41,672 nt of DNA, from contig NZ_CANLRP010000064.1 in the NCBI RefSeq assembly GCF_947493425.1, positions 1 to 41,672 of the forward strand. The letters are read 5' to 3'. Within the stretch, counting starts at the first letter, position 1, and each line of letters starts with the position of its first letter. A program made the translations under genes and the position numbers. Under the pieces are notes generated by a model. It did no database searches. It was not told the origin of the DNA and saw nothing but the letters and a program-made list of their open reading frames with translations. This DNA is from an uncultured Microscilla sp. Its GTDB lineage: Bacteria > Bacteroidota > Bacteroidia > Cytophagales > Microscillaceae. Below are positions 35,315-41,672 of the stretch, piece after piece.

Positions 35315-36748
35315 TTACTTCATTGCTGGTGCCACTTCATTGGGCTGATAGGTAATCGCATTTTTATTGGTAATCAACAAATTGCACAAACCCGCAATGA
35401 CTAAACTGATCCCTGCCACTATCATGGCGTGAATGGTTTGGTTCCCCAATAGTTTGTAAGCAATATTGACCCCACCAAGCGCCGCAACAATTTGAGGAAT
35501 TACGATAAACATGTTGAAAATCCCCATAATTACCCCCATCTTTTTTGGGTCTACCGAACTCGACAACATCGCATAAGGCATAGAAAGAATGCTCCCCCAC
35601 GAAAAGCCAACCAAGGTAAACGAAAGAATGAGCCATTGGGGGGAGGGCACAAAATACATAGAGATAAAACCAATGCCTCCGGCAATGAGCGACCCCATGT
35701 GCACCAGTTTCCGATTGATTCGCCTGTGGGCAGTATAAAAAGTAAGCAACAAAGCAAAAGCCATAGAAGAAAGCCCATAAATGCCCATGTAACTCCCTAC
35801 TTGATTGGATGATTTTTGGAATGCTGTATTGGCCACTTGAAAAGCTTCGACAGCAGCAGATGAAGCCATATCATAGGCACTTTTTACTGGCATAGGGGTC
35901 TGGAAAACGTGCTCGGTCAAGGCTGGGTTGGCCATGCTCCACATGGTAAAAAAGGCAAACCAGGAAAAAAACTGAATCAATCCCAGCTTTTGCATGGTAG
36001 GAGGTATAGTTTTAATGTTGTCGAGAATATCGGCAACAAAACGCTTTTTCTGCTGCTTTTGGCGTTCAAACTCTTCCAGGTCTTCGGGTGGGTATTCGGT
36101 AGTGGTAAAAATAGTATACAATACACTGGTCAAAAACACAAAAGCACCAATAGCAAAAGCCACTTGCACCGACATAGGTATGCCTCCACTAGCGGTAGTC
36201 TCATTGCTCACCCCCAACTGTGACACCATCCAAGGCAGATTGCTTGCCACCCAAGTACCTATACCTATGATCAGGGTTTGGGTAATAAACCCATAAGAAC
36301 GTTGTGATTCGGGGAGTTTGTCGGCAACCAATGCCCGAAATGGTTCCATAGAGATATTAATGGAGGCGTCTAAAATCCAGAGAAACCCAACTGCCATCCA
36401 TAAAGCACTTGAGTGGGGTACAAGAAACAACGCAATAGAGCTCAACACTGCTCCAATAAAAAAGTAAGGGCGACGGCGCCCCCACCTGGGATGCCAGGTG
36501 TGGTCGCTAAGATACCCAATGATGGGCTGTACCAATAAGCCAGTGAGCGGCGCGGCAATCCATAACATGGGAATGGCTTCCTTTTCGGCTCCCAAAGTTT
36601 GAAAAATGCGGGACATAAAGCCGCCTTGTAGGGCAAAACCAAACTGAATGCCTAGAAAGCCAAAACTCATGTTCCAGATTTGCCAAAATGATAAGCGAGG
36701 TTTACTTGTTTTTAGTTTTATTGCTTTTTCCTTTGTAGTTGTTAACAT
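35315..36748 (-). CDS. MFS sugar transporter, SLC45/GPH-like
   Basis: The ATG at 36748 gives 477 residues with about 12 transmembrane helices. LSDHTWHPRWGRRRPYFFIG between helices 2 and 3 carries the RWGRRRP motif of GPH/SLC45-type symporters for sucrose, maltose or other glycosides. The N-terminal motif GFLGIQFGFALQGGFMSRIFQTLG fits the same group. A large cytoplasmic loop (~225-260, basic) and an extended periplasmic loop are as expected. No sugar-hydrolase genes are adjacent, so the substrate is uncertain. It converges with the SiaC gene. Confidence 0.88.
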   Translation of the reverse strand: MLTTTKEKAIKLKTSKPRLSFWQIWNMSFGFLGIQFGFALQGGFMSRIFQTLGAEKEAIPMLWIAAPLTGLLVQPIIGYLSDHTWHPRWGRRRPYFFIGAVLSSIALFLVPHSSALWMAVGFLWILDASINISMEPFRALVADKLPESQRSYGFITQTLIIGIGTWVASNLPWMVSQLGVSNETTASGGIPMSVQVAFAIGAFVFLTSVLYTIFTTTEYPPEDLEEFERQKQQKKRFVADILDNIKTIPPTMQKLGLIQFFSWFAFFTMWSMANPALTEHVFQTPMPVKSAYDMASSAAVEAFQVANTAFQKSSNQVGSYMGIYGLSSMAFALLLTFYTAHRRINRKLVHMGSLIAGGIGFISMYFVPSPQWLILSFTLVGFSWGSILSMPYAMLSSSVDPKKMGVIMGIFNMFIVIPQIVAALGGVNIAYKLLGNQTIHAMIVAGISLVIAGLCNLLITNKNAITYQPNEVAPAMK

Positions 36749-37088
36749 GGACTCAATTCTTTTAAGCTGGATTTTTATAATTCCTGTCAATACACAGGTT
36801 AATGATCCTTTGTAATATATTAAAATTCACAGATTTTTACCTGCACAAAATATAGTAAAAATCTAATTCAATGGTAAGATAGGAGAAAAACCCGCTTAAA
36901 AGTTCCTGTATAATGTTCCATTGTTACACTATTTTGAATATCAAAGCAAATGTTTACATTTTTTTGGCAAAATAGAAGAGAAAGCAAACAAACAGTCGCC
37001 CTGCAAACAAAATATAACACTCGTAGAGCAAGTGCTGCATTGAGGCAAACAAATTGTATTATAAAAGTAATACCTAAAGAATCTAAAA
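36749..37088. other. Spacer between the two MFS genes
   Basis: There is no supported gene in these 340 bases; a plus-strand frame at 36950-37276 runs across a terminator into the next gene and is rejected. The promoter of the SLC45-like gene must lie here, but I cannot place it. Confidence 0.4.
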
Positions 37089-37122
37089 CACAAAAAACGG
37101 CTAGATGTGGCCGTTTTTTGTG
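37089..37122 (-). terminator. Strong terminator of the POT transporter gene
   Basis: A perfect 13-base stem CACAAAAAACGGC/GCCGTTTTTTGTG around an 8-base loop lies 37 bases behind the stop codon at 37160. Being symmetric, it may stop transcription in both directions. Confidence 0.9.
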
Positions 37123-37159
37123 CTTTGTATGGGTACTTGTACAGCAAAAAATAAATGTA

Positions 37160-38467
37160 CTAAGAAACTTTTACTGCCTCTTTTGCTTCATTTTTGGATT
37201 CCTCAAGTTCGTCTTCTCTGGTCATTTTCTTGAGCCTTTGAGCAAAAACCAACAACAAGCTACCTGTAAGCACTGACACAACGACCAAGCCCGAAAAAAT
37301 GTTTAATTCGCCCAGTTTGCCCGCAAGCTTGCCTACCTCTGCGGCAGCAATATTGGCAAAACCCGTAGCAGCAAAATAGGCACCCATCATAGAACCAACC
37401 AAGGCTTTGGGGGCTATTTTAGAAATGTAAGATAGTGCCACCGGCGAAATACACAGCTCGCCAATGGTATGGAACCAATAAGCAAAAAACAACCAGTAAA
37501 GTGCCGATTGACCAGCACTGGCACGTTGCATAGACGCTCCCACCATAAATAAAAAGCCAACGCCTACCAGTATAGTGCCTATGCCCATTTTGGCTATAGC
37601 CGATGTTTTACGGGCTGCCCAAAAAGCCGCCACCACCCCACCAAACAATAGTATATACCCCGCGTTGATGCTCTGGAACATGCTGGCGGGCACCTCCCAA
37701 CCAAACATTACCCGATTGGTGTATTTCTTGGCGTACAGATTCATCAGCCCTCCGGCTTGTTCAAACGACATCCAAAACACAAAAATGACCAGAAACAATA
37801 TGCCCAACACAACCAAACGATTAATATCGGTACTTGATAGCTTGAGGCGTTCTTTGGGTGCCTGCTGACGTTGTTTCAGATTGTTGCCCACATGTTTAAG
37901 GTAGCGTTGCCCCCATATAAACACTGCTTGCCCCAACACCATGCCAAACCCCGCAAGGCTAAACCCGTAGTGCCAACCATAGGTTTCGCCTACAAACCCT
38001 ATAGAAAGGGTGGCAAGAAACGACCCCAGGTTAATGCCCATATAAAAAATAATAAATCCTGCATCCCGACGCTTTTGTTCGGTATACAGTTCGCCTACCA
38101 TAGTAGATATATTGGGCTTGAGCATGCCTATGCCTGCTACAATAAAACAAAGTGCTACATAAAACAACGTGGGGTCAGGAAAAGCCATCATAAAATGCCC
38201 CACACACAGCAATGCTCCCCCTACCATTACTGAGCGCTTGGGCCCCAGCCAACGATCGGAAATGATGCCGCCCGGAATGGACATAATGTATACCATGCCA
38301 GTGAAAAGCCCTAGCAAGCTCAAAGCTTCTGCCTCGCCCCAACCATAGCCGCCTTTGGTTTTGGACACCAAAAACAGTACTAACAAGGCTTTGAGCCCAT
38401 AGTAACTAAAGCGCTCCCACATTTCGGTAAAAAACAGGATAAACAACCCTTTAGGATGATTTTTCAT
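37160..38467 (-). CDS. POT/PTR-family di- and tripeptide transporter
   Basis: The 435-residue, ~12-helix carrier starts HPKGLFILFFTEMWERFSYYG, which contains the POT signature ExxERFSYYG for proton coupling. PGGIISDRWLGPKRSVMVGG follows in the second loop, and FYMGINLGSFLAT in helix 5 is the PTR signature. It imports di- and tripeptides with protons across the inner membrane. It is slightly shorter than DtpT-type members. With the proteases and gamma-glutamyltransferase it fits peptide use as nutrient. The spacer upstream holds a tandem repeat. Confidence 0.95.
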   Translation of the reverse strand: MKNHPKGLFILFFTEMWERFSYYGLKALLVLFLVSKTKGGYGWGEAEALSLLGLFTGMVYIMSIPGGIISDRWLGPKRSVMVGGALLCVGHFMMAFPDPTLFYVALCFIVAGIGMLKPNISTMVGELYTEQKRRDAGFIIFYMGINLGSFLATLSIGFVGETYGWHYGFSLAGFGMVLGQAVFIWGQRYLKHVGNNLKQRQQAPKERLKLSSTDINRLVVLGILFLVIFVFWMSFEQAGGLMNLYAKKYTNRVMFGWEVPASMFQSINAGYILLFGGVVAAFWAARKTSAIAKMGIGTILVGVGFLFMVGASMQRASAGQSALYWLFFAYWFHTIGELCISPVALSYISKIAPKALVGSMMGAYFAATGFANIAAAEVGKLAGKLGELNIFSGLVVVSVLTGSLLLVFAQRLKKMTREDELEESKNEAKEAVKVS

Positions 38468-38639
38468 AGTTATATAGTTTGGTTATTATCAGTATTTTCA
38501 ATTGATATACATCAAATATCCAAAATACTATTTGGCATTCATGGGGTTATTAGGCAAGTTGCTATGCCGTGTGGTGAAGTGCTATATATCATTATCAACT
38601 GAGGTCAATTGCCTTAACCGGGGCAGCAAGCCGAGGTCA
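38468..38639. other. Leader region of the POT transporter gene
   Basis: There is no gene here. The arms AGGCAA (about 38551) and TTGCCT (about 38609) are complementary over a long loop. The promoter is likely in this stretch, which is followed by the tandem repeat. Confidence 0.35.
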
Positions 38640-38870
38640 CTTGTAGCTTAAAGCTTGCCTTTACAGAGGCTCTCATAAATCACTAAAAATCAACTAATAT
38701 AAAACTGTGAAAGCTTGTAAAGCAAGGGGGACTTGTCGCCTGTCGCTTAATGCTTGCCTCTATAAAGGCCTTCATACATCACTAAAAATCAACGCGATAT
38801 AAAACTGTGAAAGCTTGTAAAGCAAGGGGAACTTGTCGCCTGTCGCTTAATGCTTGCCTCTATTAAGAAT
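38640..38870. repeat. Tandem repeat with 100-bp period
   Basis: 38697-38763 and 38797-38863 are identical over 67 bases apart from one substitution (38730/38830), a 100-base period. A diverged first unit begins at about 38640 (CTTGTAGCTTAAAGCTTGCC) and a partial third ends near 38866. It is non-coding and lies between the POT and PPK2 genes, on the downstream side of PPK2. Confidence 0.88.
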
Positions 38871-38878
38871 AGAATCTA

Positions 38879-39733
38879 TCAGTCTGAATGTTCTGAATGC
38901 CTGTGGTAACGCATTACTATGTTGGGGTCGGGGTGCAACGACACCTTTGCCTCGTTTTTACCCTCATAGTTAAACTGCGCCAATACATAACGAATAGACT
39001 CCAACCTTGCCTTGCGCTTATCGTTGGCTTCTACTATAATCCAGGGGCTATACGAAGTATGCGAATGACTAAACATGTTTTCTTTATATACAGTATACTT
39101 GTCCCACATGCCTTGGGCTTTTTGGTCTACCGGGCTTAGTTTCCACTGCTTGAGCGGGTTTACCTTCCGGTCTTTAAACCGCTTCTGTTGTTCTTCTTTC
39201 GATATGGCAAACCAAAACTTGATCAATACCAAATCATCTTCATACAACATATGCTCAAACTCAGGTACCTGGTGCATAAACTGGTCATATTGCTGCTTGG
39301 TGCAAAACCCCATCACAGGTTCTACCACCGCACGGTTGTACCAGCTCCGATCAAAAAACACTATTTCGCCAGGGTTAGGCAAATGGCTCACATAGCGCTG
39401 AAAATACCATTGCCCTTTTTCTACATCTGAAGGTTTGGGCAAGGCTACTACTCGGGTAGATCGCGGACTTAAGTGTTGAGAAAAACGTTTAATTGTACCA
39501 CCTTTTCCGGCCGCGTCGCGTCCTTCAAAAATAATGGCGATTCGTTTTTTTTCAATTTGAACCCATTTATGAAGCTTATTTAACTCTGCCTGTAGCAGCA
39601 CCAACTCATCCTCGTAGCGTAGTTTTTCTACGATTTTCTTCCAGTCAATATGCTTATGCTTCAGCAACTCCTTCAAACCTTTGCGGGTATTGATCAAATG
39701 CAAATCTTCTACGGTGAGATTATAGTCCGACAT
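38879..39733 (-). CDS. ppk2: Polyphosphate kinase 2 (PPK2)
   Basis: The 284-residue cytoplasmic enzyme transfers phosphate between polyphosphate and nucleotides. Walker A is at 70-79 (EGRDAAGKGG); VEKGQWYFQRYVSHLPNPGE and FFDRSWYNRAVVEPVMGFC (Walker B region) follow, and a lid segment ISKEEQQKRFKDR contains the conserved arginines. Length and motifs fit single-domain class I PPK2, which usually prefers ADP or GDP, but the class cannot be settled by eye. It is divergent from the phosphoesterase gene; the 90-base spacer holds a small palindrome TAGAG/CTCTA at 39771-39786. Confidence 0.95.
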   Translation of the reverse strand: MSDYNLTVEDLHLINTRKGLKELLKHKHIDWKKIVEKLRYEDELVLLQAELNKLHKWVQIEKKRIAIIFEGRDAAGKGGTIKRFSQHLSPRSTRVVALPKPSDVEKGQWYFQRYVSHLPNPGEIVFFDRSWYNRAVVEPVMGFCTKQQYDQFMHQVPEFEHMLYEDDLVLIKFWFAISKEEQQKRFKDRKVNPLKQWKLSPVDQKAQGMWDKYTVYKENMFSHSHTSYSPWIIVEANDKRKARLESIRYVLAQFNYEGKNEAKVSLHPDPNIVMRYHRHSEHSD

Positions 39734-39823
39734 ATTTCTTACATCTTTAACATTTTAACAACAATAACATTAGAGATTAAACTCTAAATTTAGCCCTCAT
39801 AATACATAAAATATTGTTGTAAA

Positions 39824-40987
39824 ATGTTGAATTTGAGAAGATTTATATCAACACTGGTTTTTTTTATCACTCTTTCGGGAAATTTATTTGCCCAGCAAAC
39901 CACCAAAACAGAGTTCAGCTTTGTGATATTGGGCGACAGCCAGTTTAACACGCCTGCCCTATTTAACAAAATAGTCAATGAAGTAGCCCAACTCTCGCCC
40001 GCATTTGTGATACAAGTAGGCGACTTGATCAAAGGTAAGCTCCAGGGCAAAGACACTACTCTGAAACAATGGGCAAGATTCAAAGACCAACTACTACCCT
40101 TGGGCAACACACCTTATTACCCTGTACCCGGCAACCACGATGTGTTAGACAAAAAAGGGAATCCTTTGCCCTATTACAAACAATATTGGGGCAAAACCAA
40201 CTATTCGTTTGACTACAAAAATGCCCACTTTACCATACTCAACAGCAACGATGGTAAAGAAGCACAGATAGGCAAAGCACAAATAAAATGGTTGGAAAAA
40301 GACCTGAGGAAAGCCCAGAACAAAGCTCATCGAATGGTGTTTTTTCATCACCCTATTTACACTCTGAAAAACCACGAACAATTGCATACACTGTTTGTAA
40401 AATATAAAGTAAAAAACGTGTTTTATGGGCATCGTCATCATTACGAATACCAAGAACGCGACGGTATACAATATGTAATGACCAACGCTACCGGAAAATC
40501 GGGCACCCATGAGTTACGCAGCGGCACTTTCCCTCACTTTTTACTCGCCACCGTTCGCGATGGTAAATTTAGCTATGCCATTATCAAAGCAGGCAGTGTA
40601 CTGCCCCCAACAATGGTATACCCACGCGATAACGAAAACTTCTTGCTCTATTATTACTTATTCAAACCCAAGTTTGCCCACTTTAGCCAACTCAAGAAAA
40701 CACCTGAAGGCTACGAGGTAAGCTTCCACATGAATAACTTCACTTCACAAGACCTTCATTTTTACCTGCAATGGGACAATCCAGATGGGCGTTGGGAAAT
40801 GTCGCCTCATAAAGCCACCCAGGTATTTTTGAAGAAAAAAACCAAAGGCTACCCTGTAAAATTTGTTCTCAAGCGCATCGACCAATCACGCCCTGAGGGT
40901 AAATACCCTACTTGTACAGTCAAAACTATGTTTAAAACCAGTAATGGAGCGTGGCTTACGCCAACGCATCAATTTGAGATAAAATAA
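39824..40987 (+). CDS. Secreted calcineurin-like metallophosphoesterase
   Basis: The 387-residue protein has a signal peptide (1-24, ending LFAQ). All metallophosphoesterase motifs are present: GDSQF with Asp38, GDLIKG with Asp67, GNHD at 103-106, HHPIY and GHRHHYEY. A C-terminal region (~270-387) of beta strands, with LHFYLQWDNPDGRWEMSP, resembles an added beta-sandwich. It likely hydrolyses a phosphoester outside the inner membrane; the substrate is unknown. It is divergent from PPK2, and the shared spacer could co-regulate two phosphate-related genes (inference). Confidence 0.93.
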   Translation: MLNLRRFISTLVFFITLSGNLFAQQTTKTEFSFVILGDSQFNTPALFNKIVNEVAQLSPAFVIQVGDLIKGKLQGKDTTLKQWARFKDQLLPLGNTPYYPVPGNHDVLDKKGNPLPYYKQYWGKTNYSFDYKNAHFTILNSNDGKEAQIGKAQIKWLEKDLRKAQNKAHRMVFFHHPIYTLKNHEQLHTLFVKYKVKNVFYGHRHHYEYQERDGIQYVMTNATGKSGTHELRSGTFPHFLLATVRDGKFSYAIIKAGSVLPPTMVYPRDNENFLLYYYLFKPKFAHFSQLKKTPEGYEVSFHMNNFTSQDLHFYLQWDNPDGRWEMSPHKATQVFLKKKTKGYPVKFVLKRIDQSRPEGKYPTCTVKTMFKTSNGAWLTPTHQFEIK

Positions 40988-41090
40988 GTAATTAAAAAAT
41001 GGCTAGGAATGGCTTTATGGCTCGCGAAGCACTTTTTTCTATCATTCCAACGAATGTTCAAGTTTCTGAACTTATGCCTTAAAGATAGGT

Positions 41091-41140
41091 TTCGCTTTGA
41101 ATGTTGCGCCAAGCAACATGAAAACCATAAAACCATAAAA
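41091..41140. repeat. 50-bp direct repeat, left copy
   Basis: The 50 bases beginning TTCGCTTTGAATGTTGCGCC are identical to 41558-41607. Each copy contains a hairpin, ATGTTGC-GCCAA-GCAACAT, followed by AAAACCAT units (two here). Confidence 0.9.
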
Positions 41141-41163
41141 TCACAACATAAACTATCAAAATA

Positions 41164-41541
41164 ATGGCGAAAAAATATTTAACTCTAAACGATGTAGAAG
41201 CTTACAAAAAGGCTTTTCAATTGAGTAACGACGTGTGGGAACTGGTTGCGCATTGGGACTATTTTGCCAAAGATACGGTAGGAAAACAATTTGTAAGAGC
41301 AATCGATAGCATTTCGGCAAACATTGCTGAGGGCTTTGGAAGGTACCATAAGAAGGATAAAATAAAATTTTATTTATACGCCAGAGGCTCTTTGTATGAA
41401 TGCTTGGATTGGTGCGAAAAGGCAAAAGTAAGGAAGTTAGTCACCCAGCAACAGTACGCTCACATATACGCTCAATTAAAAGATTTACCTTATTTGATCA
41501 ATAGCCTCATTAAATACACCAATGAAAAACTGACAACATAG
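41164..41541 (+). CDS. Four-helix-bundle protein (S23/IVS, Avd-like)
   Basis: The 125-residue protein belongs to the family first described from intervening sequences of 23S rRNA genes. Family features are LNDVEAYKKAFQLSNDVWEL, FVRAIDSISANIAEGFGR (the conserved SIxxNIAEGxGR) and LYARGSLYECLDW. In Bacteroidota it is usually a free-standing gene of unknown role; the same fold is the accessory protein Avd of diversity-generating retroelements. No 23S rRNA or reverse transcriptase lies in the window. It is bracketed by exact 50-bp direct repeats. Confidence 0.93.
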   Translation: MAKKYLTLNDVEAYKKAFQLSNDVWELVAHWDYFAKDTVGKQFVRAIDSISANIAEGFGRYHKKDKIKFYLYARGSLYECLDWCEKAKVRKLVTQQQYAHIYAQLKDLPYLINSLIKYTNEKLTT

Positions 41542-41557
41542 TTTCTCTTCGAGGGGC

Positions 41558-41607
41558 TTCGCTTTGAATGTTGCGCCAAGCAACATGAAAACCATAAAAC
41601 CATAAAA
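41558..41607. repeat. 50-bp direct repeat, right copy
   Basis: Identical to 41091-41140. The AAAACCAT units at its end continue into the microsatellite. Confidence 0.9.
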
Positions 41608-41672
41608 CCATAAAACCATAAAACCATAAAACCATAAAACCATAAAACCATAAAACCATAAAACCATAAAAC
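41588..41672. repeat. 8-bp microsatellite (AAAACCAT)n
   Basis: At least 10.6 perfect copies run to the window edge, so its true length is unknown. A minus-strand frame of repeating VLWFYGFM residues is an artefact of it. Confidence 0.97.

Noticed and set aside
36950..37276. 108-codon plus-strand frame
   Set aside because: It crosses a strong terminator and overlaps the end of the POT gene on the other strand; composition is not protein-like.
38640..38870. CRISPR array
   Set aside because: The unit is 100 bases with almost no variation between units, so there are no spacers, and no cas genes are present.
41164..41541. Diversity-generating retroelement
   Set aside because: The protein shares the Avd fold family, but no reverse transcriptase or template/variable repeat pair is in the window.
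41485..41667. Minus-strand frame with VLWFYGFM repeats
   Set aside because: Produced only by the 8-bp microsatellite.

Overview
The window looks like chromosomal DNA of a marine, gliding Bacteroidota of the Cytophagales type; Microscilla marina or a close relative is my guess from general knowledge, not from a search. The reasons are: secreted proteins with both kinds of type IX secretion (T9SS) C-terminal signal (type A at 493-3723, type B at 12268-19446), a PorG/DUF6089-like barrel, a TPR-SpoIIE phosphatase, a LytS/LytTR-type two-component pair, an ARPP-1 protein, AT-rich spacers, and TAnnTTTG promoter-like boxes. Genes are mostly single transcription units separated by long, repeat-rich spacers. 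No rRNA, tRNA, CRISPR array, prophage or intact insertion sequence was seen.

Layout. 1-492: a truncated palindromic repeat, then the leader of a subtilisin-like T9SS protease (493-3723). Behind that gene is a decayed second copy of a T9SS gene tail with its own terminator. Next come a HEIGH-type metalloprotease lipoprotein (4309-5166), a TPR/SpoIIE phosphatase (5548-7914), an EamA exporter, a SulP-STAS anion transporter with an unexplained C-terminal domain (9352-11559), and a small outer-membrane-like protein. A 2392-residue multidomain surface protein fills 12268-19446. Then follow tyrS, a tail-anchored protein of unknown function, an ARPP-1 protein, two tandem TerB-like genes, the PorG-like protein and a gamma-glutamyltransferase.

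From 29062 a co-oriented set (alpha/beta hydrolase, small membrane protein, LytS-like histidine kinase, LytTR regulator) looks like a signalling cluster. It is followed by a PAP2 phosphatase, an SDR oxidoreductase, a SiaC-like regulator, an SLC45/GPH-like sugar transporter, a POT peptide transporter, PPK2, a metallophosphoesterase, and a four-helix-bundle (S23/Avd-like) gene bracketed by 50-bp direct repeats that run into an 8-bp microsatellite at the window edge.

How the genes may work together. The two proteases, gamma-glutamyltransferase and POT transporter fit a lifestyle of digesting extracellular protein and taking up peptides. T9SS would carry the subtilase and the giant adhesin-like protein outwards, and the PorG-like barrel may belong to that machine. 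Regulation seems to run through the kinase/regulator pair and possibly through a SpoIIE-SiaC partner-switching route.

The most unusual signal is a family of ~167-bp imperfect palindromic elements. Two copies are near-identical and inverted (9176-9342, 33353-33519), one is a truncated relative (1-116), and one has the same architecture but different ends (28413-28581). They look like non-autonomous, MITE-like mobile repeats.
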